Source: an uncultured bacterium (GTDB lineage: Bacteria > Planctomycetota > UBA1135 > GCA-002686595). Taken from it: DNA of 64,000 bases. Shown here piece by piece: positions 1 through 8,370 of the stretch. The stretch lies in the NCBI GenBank assembly GCA_937896235.1, contig CALBMX010000067.1, positions 1 through 64,000 of the forward strand. Direction: 5' to 3'. Every line of letters begins with the position of its first letter. Within the stretch, counting starts at the first letter, position 1. The position numbers and the translations under genes were made by a program. The notes under the pieces are model-generated. The model was not told the DNA's origin. It saw nothing but the letters and a program-made list of their open reading frames with translations, and made no database searches.

Positions 1-111
1 CGTCCGGCTCGTGAAGAGCGTCCGCAGCGCGAAGAGCGCTCCGAGCGTCCGGCTCGTGAAGAGCGTCCGAAGCGCGAAGAGCGCTCCGAGCGTCCGGTCC
101 GCGAAGAGCGC
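1..111 (+). repeat. 45-bp in-frame tandem repeat
   Basis: Bases 1-45 and 46-90 are nearly identical (one visible difference, cag versus aag), and 91-111 is a diverged start of a third copy. Each unit encodes 15 residues of the Arg/Glu-rich tail. The array probably continues upstream of the window. Confidence 0.85.
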
Positions 112-306
112 GCCGCTGCACCCAAGCCAGAAGTTGGCGGCTTCGGGATAGGCCTTGATGATTCTGCGCCTAAACGCAAAGCGCCGGTGAAGAAGGCTGC
201 ACCTAAAGATGCGCCCAAGCCAGCTGCTAAGGTTGCGCCTAAGCCGGAACCCGCTCCCGCTCCCGCTCCGAAGCCCGCTGGACCTAGTTTCGGCGACGGC
301 GTCTAA
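1..306 (+). CDS. C-terminal tail of an unidentified protein with Arg/Glu repeats (5' end outside window)
   Basis: An open frame runs from the first base to a TAA at 304-306, giving 101 residues. The first part is a charged repeat built on RPAREERPQREERSE, followed by a segment reading GGFGIGLDD and then a Lys/Ala/Pro-rich tail ending SFGDGV. The composition predicts an intrinsically disordered, nucleic-acid-binding type of C-terminus. Tails like this occur on DEAD-box RNA helicases and other RNA-binding proteins, but no catalytic motif lies inside the window, so the family cannot be named. Confidence 0.7.
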   Translation, partial: RPAREERPQREERSERPAREERPKREERSERPVREERAAAPKPEVGGFGIGLDDSAPKRKAPVKKAAPKDAPKPAAKVAPKPEPAPAPAPKPAGPSFGDGV

Positions 307-323
307 GGCCAAGAATCGAATCC

Positions 324-343
324 GGCTCCGGTTTACCGGAGTC
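324..343 (+). other. Short hairpin between the repeat-tail gene and the kinase
   Basis: GGCTCCGG and CCGGAGTC pair around a TTTA loop with one G-T wobble. There is no T-tract after it, so it is not a convincing intrinsic terminator. It lies 10 bases before the kinase ATG. Confidence 0.35.
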
Positions 344-353
344 GGTCTTCACT

Positions 354-1286
354 ATGCGTCAACCGCCGGGCAAGCCCACACTGCCAATCTTAGGCGATCT
401 GCCCCCTGGTTATTTCGTCGAAGAAGCGCCCGGTGGCGTCCTCGCAATTTCGATTGATTACGCGCAGAGAATGCACGGACTTGGCTTTGGCCCGGAAGAG
501 GACGGGAAGCTGGAATCGAGCGACCTGCATGGACGCAAACCGCTGTTTCAGTTTGATCTTGGCGACGAGCGGTTGGTCATGCGGCGCTTCAACCACGGCG
601 GGCTCCTGCGTTGGGTGACCGGCGCACGATTTCTTGATCCAGAGCGCCCGTTTCGCGAGCTGATTCTTGGTGACGCCTTACGTCGGAGTCACATCTCAAC
701 CCCTCAAGTTGTCTCGGCTCGAGCGCGACCCGCATTTGGTGGCGGGTGGTATTTGGATCTTGTTACTCGTCGGATAGAAGACAGCTCCGATTTTGGGGCG
801 ATCATTGACTCCTTGAGTAAGGGCCAGCTCTCCGAAGTGGTTCGAGCTCGGGCGACGACCGCTCTTGGCGATTTACTGCGCCGACTACACAGCTTTGGTT
901 TGCTTCACGCCGACTTACAGCCGCGCAACCTGATGGTTCGCAACGCCGCCCTTAAAGACAACTCTGAAAAGAACTTCAGGATCTGGGTGATTGATCTCGA
1001 TCAGTCGGCATTTGTGGAGAGCCTCTCCCACGCTGAGCGCAGACGAAACCTGCGACGTCTCTTTCGCGCCATCGATCGTAGAGACCAGAAGGGCGGGCGA
1101 TTTCTACGCAACACGGACTATGTGCGCTTCTTTCGCGCCTACGATCCGGATGGGAGCCGCTGGAAAGAGGATTGGCGACGCATCGTTAGGGAGCACGGGC
1201 GGCGCGGTCCTTTCCATTGGTTTGGCCACCTCTTTGAGAAGACGTTTAGCGACACCGAAAAGCGGCACGGGAACTCGACCGACTAG
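354..1286 (+). CDS. Kdo/heptose lipopolysaccharide kinase-like protein (KdkA/WaaP family)
   Basis: A 310-residue protein-kinase-fold enzyme resembling 3-deoxy-D-manno-octulosonic acid kinase, which phosphorylates the inner core sugar of lipopolysaccharide on the cytoplasmic face. The family-type segment MRRFNHGGL (76-84) is followed by RPFRE (98-102, the helix-C glutamate), the catalytic loop HADLQPRN (185-192) and IDLDQS (213-218) in place of DFG. Length is somewhat above a typical KdkA because of an N-terminal extension. The ATG at 354 has no close Shine-Dalgarno sequence. Its stop shares the palindrome CTAG with the stop of the convergent gene. No other LPS genes lie nearby, so the substrate is inferred from family resemblance only. 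Confidence 0.75.
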   Translation: MRQPPGKPTLPILGDLPPGYFVEEAPGGVLAISIDYAQRMHGLGFGPEEDGKLESSDLHGRKPLFQFDLGDERLVMRRFNHGGLLRWVTGARFLDPERPFRELILGDALRRSHISTPQVVSARARPAFGGGWYLDLVTRRIEDSSDFGAIIDSLSKGQLSEVVRARATTALGDLLRRLHSFGLLHADLQPRNLMVRNAALKDNSEKNFRIWVIDLDQSAFVESLSHAERRRNLRRLFRAIDRRDQKGGRFLRNTDYVRFFRAYDPDGSRWKEDWRRIVREHGRRGPFHWFGHLFEKTFSDTEKRHGNSTD

Positions 1287-1705
1287 AGTCTCTTACGCGA
1301 GATCGCGTGGCCCAGGAACAGTAAGCCGAAGAGCCCACCTGAGATGCCGTGGATCCAGTGGATACTATCTCCGTCGGGGAAGGACCACGCCGCGAGCCAG
1401 GCTCCGCTAAGGACTAGCGAGGCGATCAAGCCGATCAGTGCGCCACCGCTGCGTTTTCGGCCAGGACTCGTTCCCGGGAAATTCCACTTCACCCCCGCAT
1501 GGGCGGAGAGTACGTAGCCCAATCCAAGAACAAGTAGCGGGGCGAGAAATACGTGAAGCGACTCCACAGTGCCCTGCCAGGGATGGTTCCACGCGGAAAA
1601 TTCATCCACCGGATCCACGAAGTAGCGCATCCACACTTGGCCGAGTCCCGTGACAAGTGAGCCAAGGACAAGTAGCCAGGTGAGCAGGGTGAGTCTGGGG
1701 GTCAT
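1283..1705 (-). CDS. Small four-helix membrane protein, possible b-type cytochrome (DUF4405-like)
   Basis: A 140-residue protein with four hydrophobic helices at roughly 5-25, 48-68, 88-108 and 117-135. Histidines sit at helix ends or inside helices (H51 and H69 in the second, H116, H119 and H133 in the fourth), an arrangement compatible with bis-histidine haem b in a membrane electron-transfer protein. The ATG at 1705 overlaps the TGA of the FMN-binding/ApbE gene as ATGA, so the two are translationally coupled; a longer start at 1732 would sit inside that gene and is less likely. It is the last gene of the porin operon. Its probable job is to pass electrons across the membrane to the flavoprotein encoded upstream. 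The haem assignment is inference. Confidence 0.6.
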   Translation of the reverse strand: MTPRLTLLTWLLVLGSLVTGLGQVWMRYFVDPVDEFSAWNHPWQGTVESLHVFLAPLLVLGLGYVLSAHAGVKWNFPGTSPGRKRSGGALIGLIASLVLSGAWLAAWSFPDGDSIHWIHGISGGLFGLLFLGHAISRKRL

Positions 1706-3342
1706 TTCGATACACCGAAGTGCTGGTTCCAAGCGTCGGTTGTAAAGACGCGCTGTTGGTGAGTTGTAGTCGAGGCATCCATTCGCGTGAAACGCGCTGC
1801 GATCCCCCTCGACTTGGCGAAGGTTTTGGCATCCTCAAAGTCTAAGACAAACAATAGGGTGGACAGTGCATCGGCGTCGAGTGCCGAGTTGGCGAAAACG
1901 GTGACCGTGTGCTCGCCAAGTGCAGGACGACCAGTGCGAGGGTCAATTATGTGCGAGTGAGGAACTCCGTCAATAAGAAGTCCGCGCTCCTGGTCACCGG
2001 TGGTCGCAAGAGATCCGGCATCAAGTACTAGCGGGACTTCCATGGGGAGATCTCGCAATGTGACGGTGTGCGCGATGCCAAGAACGAGCAGCTGGCCTCC
2101 AAAGTCTAGACATGCGTCTTGGATACCGTTTTCCTGTAGAAAGGCTTGAACGCGCTCCAATGCGAATCCTTTGGCGCTGCCACCAAGGTCGATCGACGTG
2201 CCTCGTTTTATCAGGCGTGCGAGTGGGGGGCTCTCCAGTGTTCTCGGAGCGAGCTCGAGGCTGTCGGTTCCAACTAGTTTTCGAGCAGCTTCGATGGCCG
2301 CGACTGAAGGCGATCGCAAGGCGCCCTTCCAAAGCCGAATGAGCGCGCCTGCGGTAGGTGCCAAGGCGCCACCGGACTCCAATGACCACATTTGGGTGCG
2401 CGACAGCACCTCATATACATCGTCACTCACTTCAAGTGCCGTGGTGTTCGGTTGCGCATTAAGCCGTGCGATTGCGCTGTCCTCGACAAACAGACTCAGC
2501 TGTCTCTCGAGGTCAGCCACTAGACTAAATGCCTGCTCCGAAACCGCCAAGAGCTGCTCTCTTGCGCCTGGGTCCCTATCCGTTTTACCCGGGGGAAAGC
2601 CAATGCTAATACTCAGCGGGGCATTCATCAAAATCCGAGTCCGAGTCAGATGGGACGTAGCGCTGTGAGGATGGTTTTTCTTTTCGCTCGTGATGTTGGC
2701 ACCGTCCTCAACGGCCGGCGCACTTACCAAAACCTCTTGAATCGGAGTCGCATGAATTAACGCGAGGAGGTCATGGACGCCATCGGTGACAGAGCGGCAG
2801 GAGATCGTCGCGCCCGCCACATTCCGAATGTCGTCTTTTAGAGCGATCGCATCGCTAGAGCTCTTTCCTTGGAACTGTTTTCGGAAGGCGGCGCGACCAA
2901 CCTCAAAGCCGTGACTTTCGCGATAGACGAGTATCTCGATTCCAAGTGCGCGGACGAGTCCATTGGCGTCAGGGGCGTCCGTGGCCAGCACATAGGTGAT
3001 CGGTCGCGCTTTACCTTGGACGTTGTCGATGACCGCGAAGCCGAGCAGCTTGCCATCTTGATAGGCGGCATACCTAAAGTAGTGACGGGGAACGTCGCGT
3101 CCTCGCAGGTCCGCTTTTGAGAGTCCCTCGGGCAGGGCAATCTTTCGCTGAATGTCCGTGGCGGTGGGGAAGAACTGGGCGAGAGCTTCATCTTCGGTGA
3201 GGTAGCCGTCCTCGTCAGCTAGCCAAGAGGTAACCGGTGAGATCGCGAGGGGGCGCGCCGCATGAGCCTCACCCCCCAGCCCGATCAAGCTCGGAAGAAT
3301 GGCGCCCATCCAACCAGCGCCAGGAATCGCATGCGTTTTCAT
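1702..3342 (-). CDS. Secreted FMN-binding domain fused to ApbE-type FMN transferase
   Basis: A 546-residue protein in two parts. Residues 1-29 look like a signal peptide ending near AHA. Residues about 40-200 form an FMN-binding domain like NqrC/RnfG, with the flavinylation-type motif GATIS (177-181). Residues about 240-546 form an ApbE FAD:protein FMN transferase with DLGGSAKG (385-392), LDFGGQ (412-417), SHIIDPRTGRP (463-473) and DADALSTLL (489-497). ApbE attaches FMN to Thr/Ser of exactly such GATxS motifs, so enzyme and probable substrate are one polypeptide. The ATG at 3342 is two bases after the porin stop and the end overlaps the cytochrome-like gene. It probably acts in the periplasm as a covalent flavoprotein that moves electrons. 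Confidence 0.85.
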   Translation of the reverse strand: MKTHAIPGAGWMGAILPSLIGLGGEAHAARPLAISPVTSWLADEDGYLTEDEALAQFFPTATDIQRKIALPEGLSKADLRGRDVPRHYFRYAAYQDGKLLGFAVIDNVQGKARPITYVLATDAPDANGLVRALGIEILVYRESHGFEVGRAAFRKQFQGKSSSDAIALKDDIRNVAGATISCRSVTDGVHDLLALIHATPIQEVLVSAPAVEDGANITSEKKNHPHSATSHLTRTRILMNAPLSISIGFPPGKTDRDPGAREQLLAVSEQAFSLVADLERQLSLFVEDSAIARLNAQPNTTALEVSDDVYEVLSRTQMWSLESGGALAPTAGALIRLWKGALRSPSVAAIEAARKLVGTDSLELAPRTLESPPLARLIKRGTSIDLGGSAKGFALERVQAFLQENGIQDACLDFGGQLLVLGIAHTVTLRDLPMEVPLVLDAGSLATTGDQERGLLIDGVPHSHIIDPRTGRPALGEHTVTVFANSALDADALSTLLFVLDFEDAKTFAKSRGIAARFTRMDASTTTHQQRVFTTDAWNQHFGVSK

Positions 3343-3344
3343 CG

Positions 3345-4544
3345 CTAGCGTAGGGTCCAGCCAATGCCAAAGTTCAGCTGGTTGTTCCGAGTCCCCGTGT
3401 CGTCATCTAGGAGTTGGTAGTCGGCTTTGATCACCAAATCGGGGGTGAGCCAATAGCCGAGGCCCATGGTGGTCTCCTCGCGAGCCGAGCCCAAGTCTAG
3501 GGTGGCACTGCCAAGCTCGTCCTGGGTGTCGAAGTCTTCATAGCGGATAAAGGCGACAAGGTCCGAATCTTGAAGTCGGTCGGAACGCCAAGCGTCGGGG
3601 AGCAAGTGGTAGGCCCCCTCGATGTAGTACCCAGCCATTTTTTCGCCGACGTGCTTACCAAACATGTCATTCAGGGCGCCCGCTCCTGTGATGCTGTCCT
3701 CGGCAAACACGTAGCGAAGGTCAAAATCTCCTTTTGAAAATTCGAAGTCCAACGAAATGATGTCGACGTGAGCGTCCACTCCAATGTCTCCACCTTGGTT
3801 GCTATTGTTCGCGCTTCCACTAAAGAAAGAACCACCAACGCGTAGTCCTTCCAAGCCCTGTGGTCGCCAGTCCAAACGGCCGCTCACGGCGGGGTTGTCG
3901 ATTCCGGGGCGCTCGTTCATACGGCCGCCGCGAATGCCGTCCTTTGCGCTAAATCCCGAGCCGTCCATCCCACCCGTTACATAAAGGCTTGCCGACAGGT
4001 CGTCGGACAGCTGGCTCCGGTAACCAAATCCATCAAGGCTCCACGTACTGGGCAAGATGTACTTTGAAAAATTGGGCCGCTCTACGCCGTTCATGACGGT
4101 CGGCTCGTGGCGCGAGTTGACGATACCAAGAGGAGCGAGCATGCGTCCGATTTGGAGACCACCCGTCGGGCTGGTTTCAATGTCCAAGTAGAGCTGTTCG
4201 AGGCTAATCTCGCCGTTGTCCTCTGCGACAAAGCCGTGCTCAAGCTCCGTCTCCGAGTGAAGGAAAATCCCGTCCGCAAACTCGTACCCCATATAGAAAA
4301 CGAAGCGGTGGGGGTCTGCGAATTTGTCGCCACCCTTGGGCAAGTTGGCGTGATACTCGCCGTAACCTCCAAAGGAAAAATGGTCGCCGTTGGTGGAGCT
4401 GTCGGCGCTTTTTAGGTCGTTGATCTCATCGAAGAGCACTTGGATTTGGCGCTCGAGCTGGGCGGTGGTTGGACCTTCTTGAGCGAATACCGCAGGGGTA
4501 AGGGAGAGTAAGAGTGCGGCCCGAATGGAGTTGCTGAAAAACAT
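3345..4544 (-). CDS. Outer-membrane porin-like beta-barrel protein
   Basis: The start chosen at 4544 gives 399 residues and a clean signal peptide (MFFSNSIRAALLLSLTPAVFA then QEG). The TTG at 4655 would place the start inside the palindromic operators. After the signal comes a short coiled-coil stretch (LERQIQVLFDEINDLK), as in OprP/OprO-type trimeric porins. Many alternating strands rich in Gly, Asp and aromatics follow, and the chain ends in an amphipathic strand (NFGIGWTLR). The substrate cannot be read from the sequence. It is first in an operon with the FMN-binding/ApbE fusion and the cytochrome-like protein, behind two Fur-like operators, which suggests a role in iron or other metal supply. 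Confidence 0.75.
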   Translation of the reverse strand: MFFSNSIRAALLLSLTPAVFAQEGPTTAQLERQIQVLFDEINDLKSADSSTNGDHFSFGGYGEYHANLPKGGDKFADPHRFVFYMGYEFADGIFLHSETELEHGFVAEDNGEISLEQLYLDIETSPTGGLQIGRMLAPLGIVNSRHEPTVMNGVERPNFSKYILPSTWSLDGFGYRSQLSDDLSASLYVTGGMDGSGFSAKDGIRGGRMNERPGIDNPAVSGRLDWRPQGLEGLRVGGSFFSGSANNSNQGGDIGVDAHVDIISLDFEFSKGDFDLRYVFAEDSITGAGALNDMFGKHVGEKMAGYYIEGAYHLLPDAWRSDRLQDSDLVAFIRYEDFDTQDELGSATLDLGSAREETTMGLGYWLTPDLVIKADYQLLDDDTGTRNNQLNFGIGWTLR

Positions 4545-4638
4545 GGTGGAGGTGGGCAGAGGGGATTTCGTAAGTGCGGGTGCGAGGTGTTCATCTCCAA
4601 AGATCGTGGCTAGAAGCTTCTCGCTGGGCTGTATCTTA

Positions 4639-4655
4639 TTGAGATCGAGTCTCAA
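4639..4655 (-). promoter_or_regulatory. Proximal palindromic operator, Fur-box-like
   Basis: A perfect inverted repeat, TTGAGA-N5-TCTCAA, located 95-111 bases upstream of the porin ATG. The arms fit Fur-box half-sites of the TGAGAAT type. The regulator itself is not encoded in the window. Confidence 0.6.
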
Positions 4656-4668
4656 GTGTTAATCTTTA

Positions 4669-4685
4669 TTGAGAATAAGTCTCAA
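4669..4685 (-). promoter_or_regulatory. Distal palindromic operator, Fur-box-like
   Basis: The same perfect arms and spacer length, TTGAGA-N5-TCTCAA. The whole site reads TTGAGAATAAGTCTCAA. It is centred 30 bp from the proximal copy, close to three helical turns, so two dimers could bind the same face of the DNA. The two sites together probably cover the porin-operon promoter; I cannot place a clear -10/-35 pair. Confidence 0.62.
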
Positions 4686-4775
4686 AAGATGGAGTCTGGA
4701 AAGTGCCTTGGGGCCATGTACCATGGGGGCCGGACTAGGAGGGGTGGGTTGGTCGGCTTGTGGCCGAGATCATCC

Positions 4776-7700
4776 CTAAGTGCTTACAGCACGGGGATAA
4801 ATCGGGCCCTCTGCCGACAAGACTGAGCTCAACAACCTCATGGTTTCTGTGCGATGCAGCTTTCGAAGAGTACTGTCTTCAATATGAGCCGAGGCCTTTC
4901 GCAGAACCCGGCGCAGCTCTTTGGAGAGCTTGGAAGCTTCCGCTCTCTCCCCTGAATAAAACAGGAGTAGCGCCCAAGTGCCCGTGATGACAATGCGGTC
5001 TCGCAGCTCGGCACCTTGAGATTCAAGCATCGACATAGCCCGCTGTCCGAGAACATGGGCACCCTCAAAGTTGCCCTTGCAGAGCTCTACACGTGCACCG
5101 AGCGCATAGGCCATCGCCTCGCATCTTCGCAGCCCAATTGCAGAGGCTAGCTTGGCCGATTTCGCCAGAGCGGAAGCGGCCTCTGGGTCATTGGCTTCGG
5201 CGAGCAGGGTCCCAAGCCAAACTTGGGCGAGGCACATGCCGCGCTTGTCTTCGATCTCGCCAGAGATCAGCAGGGCATCTCGGAGGTGCGCCTCGGCGTC
5301 TTCCATCTTCCCAGCATCTACGAGTAGCCCGCCCATGCGCGCGGCGGCTTCTGATTCGAGGGCGCGCTCATGCGCAAGGCGGCTGAGCTCGCGGGCTTTG
5401 TGTGCGGATCCGCGCGCTCGCTCTGGGCGCCCAAGATCGCGCCAAATGCGGGCCCGTAGCAGGTGGGCTCGGGCCCGGAGGCTCGGTTCGAGATAACTCT
5501 GCTCGTGCCTCAGAATCGCAAGTGCTGAGTCTACGTGGAGTAGGGCCTTATCGGGTTTCCCCTGCAAAACGGAGACGTGCGCGAGAGTTAGCTCCGCCCC
5601 GGCTAGGACTGCTGGTTGATCCCGTGTTGGTTCTGAGTCTTTGGCGATCTCCCAGGCCTTTGTGGCGTGTTCGCGTGCAGCTTTGAGGTCACCGCTTTCG
5701 GCAAGCACCTCGGCAAGCCTAGCGAGGGCACGCGATGCAAACAGCGGACGTCCCGCAGCAACGGCAAACTCATGGGCGTTGCGGAGCAACCCTCGTGCAA
5801 TTCCATAGGCACCCGTATCACCTGCGTGCCGCCCGAATAGCAGGTAGATCCGCGCCGTGCGGAACGGATCGCTGTCGGTGTCGATTCCAAGCTCCGCTAG
5901 GGAGTCGAGCAGGCGGCGCTCCTTTTCTCGAGCTCCCAAACGATTTGCGCAGTCGACGGCTTGCTCAAGTAATCCGAGGCGCATGTTCCGGTACTCCAGG
6001 GTGAACCGTTGCGGAGTCTCGGATTCGATAGCGCTAAGAGCCTCGAGCCCCCAATCTGCCAGAGATGCGGTCCGCTGTGGCTGTCCACGTTCATTCAGGG
6101 CCCGTATCAAGCTTCGGACACTGCTGAGCAGTGCGTGGAAATCGCCGGCTTCGCGCAAGTGCCATGCGCGCCGAGTTCCCATCCCAACGGATGCCTTTTC
6201 GCCAGGCCTTGGCGCTAGACCAGCTGCGGCAATTCCGTGAAGGCGCTTTCGGGAGGCTGGTGAGAGAGCGGAGAGAACTGCTTCTCGCAAAGCTGGCCTG
6301 GCAAATCGAAAGTGATCCCCATCTGGCACGAGCCACCGCTGACGCGCGAGAGAGGACGTGATCGCCGCGAGATCTTCTTCTCGCTCTTGGTCAAAAGCGC
6401 GCCGCAGAAGAGTAGGGGAGAGATGGCCAGCAAGGATCGCCATGCGGGCGAGAACAGACCGGTGAGCTCGATCTAACCTCTTGAATCGGGCCGTGATGGA
6501 TGCGCGTAGCGAGGCCGGGAACGGAAGAGATTCGGGCTTAATTTCAAGGTGAAGCTTTCCGTTCTTGCTCCGAGTTGCTCCCGCGCTCTCAAGCGCGAGC
6601 AGAACCTCGTGAAGTAGGGCGGGATTTCCACGGCTTCTGTCCATCAACACTTTGACGAGGCGAAATTGCGGTGCCGCCTTGTCAAAGTATTTGGAAACGA
6701 TAGCTGCCATGGATTCACGGGAGAGTGGCCCTAGCTGGATACGTTGCGCAGCGATCTCCTCCAAGCGTTGCTCAGGCCGCGTTACGAGGTCATCCCGCTC
6801 GCCGAAGATGAGGAAGAGCTGGGATGAGCTTCGTGCAGAACTCGAGAGTTTAAGGAGCGTGCGAAGCGTCTCTTCACCCGCATCCTGAAGTTCATCGACG
6901 AACAGAATCGTGGGAGACTGCTCAGCCAGCGCGAGCACCCATTCCGTAAGTGCGGCTTGCACAGAACCCTCAATGGGGCCAGATGGCATGGGGTCCAGGA
7001 TACCCGCAAGTGTATTGGCAGAGCGCGGAGTGAGGAGATGCGCAAGGCGCGCGCGATGGGTGCTAGAGAGAGCCTTGCTTTGCGTTGTGCCCAGCCAGAT
7101 GCGCAGGATCTCCAAAAGAGTTCCGTAAGGTCGCACCTCGGACATCTCAGTAGCGCGCCCCGAGAGGAAGAGAGGGGGGGAGTTGCTGCGACGAGCGCGT
7201 GCGGCAAACTCGTGTACGAGCTCCCATTTTCCACTTCCTTCTTCGCCCGTTAGGAGGAGAGGGCTATTGGAGCCTCTGACTTCCCGTTTTCTGAGGGCGC
7301 TAAGTTTCGCGAGCTCCGCTTTGCGGCCGATAGCAACAATCTCACTTAGGGGACCTCGCGCACGGGGGCTGGACGCCTCCACCTCTCCAAGTGCGACGAT
7401 CTGTGCTTGCCACCAAGGTGAAGACTCCCCCGCGCCGAATCGCTGGGTAACCTCTTCTGCAGAGGGGCGCTCGACTGGATTGGGGTTTAGCATCTCGCCG
7501 ACGAGATCGTCAAACAAGGGCGTCAGGCTTGGTTGAATCGTCGAGGGCTCAGGCAGGTTCCCATCTCGTTGCGAAGGGTGGCATTCGGTCGCAGCCGCGT
7601 AAAGGACAAGTCCAAGTGCGTACACGTCGGCGGCAAAACTTGGGGGGCCACCGATTAGGCGCTCCGGCGACATCCACTTCAAACTGCCCGGTTCGTGCTC

Positions 7701-8234
7701 GAGTTCCGCTGGGTCCTTTGCCGAGGGATCAAATCGAGTGGCGTATCCCAAATCGATAAGGCGGGCGCTTCCCTCTCCGTCGAGCTTGATGTTCTCTGGT
7801 TTGACATCGGCGTGGGCGTAACCCGCTTTATGCAAGCTGGACAATCCTCTGCCAACCATTTGGGCAAGCGTGCGGAGAAGCGGCTCGGGGTAGGCACCAT
7901 TGAGGAGAACCGCCTCGAGAGTCTCCCCCGGAATCCACTCCATGATGATCTCCGGAGCGCCTTCACTGGCGCGGTACCCGGTCGCGAGGACCCGCACGAG
8001 GCCTGGGCTCTGGACCCTCAATCCAAGCTCACCTTCGGCAAGCAGGAGGCGCTCCTCGGCCTTGTCTCCCCATAAGGAGGACAGGAGCCGCTTGATTGCC
8101 ACAGGGGTGCCAACCTCCAAACCAAGCCATGGCTTGGTCAACTCGGCGAGGAAAACTTCACCTGTAGAGCCGGATCCTAGGAGCTCGCCCAAAGCGATCT
8201 CCGGAAGTTCTGGGCTAAGTAGATGACTCTTCAC
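4776..8234 (-). CDS. Ser/Thr protein kinase fused to an AAA-type ATPase and TPR region
   Basis: A 1152-residue cytoplasmic signalling protein. The kinase domain (about 15-265) has a glycine loop GSGSTGEV (20-27), Lys49, catalytic loop HADVKPEN (141-148), DLG (161-163) and SPE (189-191). HAD replaces HRD, making it a non-RD kinase, and DLG replaces DFG. An ATPase module follows, with Walker A GEEGSGKW (330-337) and Walker B TILFVDE (442-448), like the NTPase half of PknK/MalT-type regulators. The last 450 residues are helical TPR-like repeats. No DNA-binding domain is evident at the C-terminus. It stands alone between the operator region and cysS, which is divergent from it. Confidence 0.85.
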   Translation of the reverse strand: MKSHLLSPELPEIALGELLGSGSTGEVFLAELTKPWLGLEVGTPVAIKRLLSSLWGDKAEERLLLAEGELGLRVQSPGLVRVLATGYRASEGAPEIIMEWIPGETLEAVLLNGAYPEPLLRTLAQMVGRGLSSLHKAGYAHADVKPENIKLDGEGSARLIDLGYATRFDPSAKDPAELEHEPGSLKWMSPERLIGGPPSFAADVYALGLVLYAAATECHPSQRDGNLPEPSTIQPSLTPLFDDLVGEMLNPNPVERPSAEEVTQRFGAGESSPWWQAQIVALGEVEASSPRARGPLSEIVAIGRKAELAKLSALRKREVRGSNSPLLLTGEEGSGKWELVHEFAARARRSNSPPLFLSGRATEMSEVRPYGTLLEILRIWLGTTQSKALSSTHRARLAHLLTPRSANTLAGILDPMPSGPIEGSVQAALTEWVLALAEQSPTILFVDELQDAGEETLRTLLKLSSSARSSSQLFLIFGERDDLVTRPEQRLEEIAAQRIQLGPLSRESMAAIVSKYFDKAAPQFRLVKVLMDRSRGNPALLHEVLLALESAGATRSKNGKLHLEIKPESLPFPASLRASITARFKRLDRAHRSVLARMAILAGHLSPTLLRRAFDQEREEDLAAITSSLARQRWLVPDGDHFRFARPALREAVLSALSPASRKRLHGIAAAGLAPRPGEKASVGMGTRRAWHLREAGDFHALLSSVRSLIRALNERGQPQRTASLADWGLEALSAIESETPQRFTLEYRNMRLGLLEQAVDCANRLGAREKERRLLDSLAELGIDTDSDPFRTARIYLLFGRHAGDTGAYGIARGLLRNAHEFAVAAGRPLFASRALARLAEVLAESGDLKAAREHATKAWEIAKDSEPTRDQPAVLAGAELTLAHVSVLQGKPDKALLHVDSALAILRHEQSYLEPSLRARAHLLRARIWRDLGRPERARGSAHKARELSRLAHERALESEAAARMGGLLVDAGKMEDAEAHLRDALLISGEIEDKRGMCLAQVWLGTLLAEANDPEAASALAKSAKLASAIGLRRCEAMAYALGARVELCKGNFEGAHVLGQRAMSMLESQGAELRDRIVITGTWALLLFYSGERAEASKLSKELRRVLRKASAHIEDSTLRKLHRTETMRLLSSVLSAEGPIYPRAVST

Positions 8235-8370
8235 GACGGGAACTTACAGGGCGCGAGCCGGGAGGTAGAATCTTGCTCTGAGAATCTTGGCGCAAACTTG
8301 CTCCGAGTACCTCAACTTCATCCTGACTTCATCATTTGGGCGGCTTTCGCCCCAATCCTTGGCGCACATT

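Noticed and set aside
1-117. CRISPR-like direct repeats at the left edge
   Set aside because: The units are contiguous without spacers and stay in one open reading frame.
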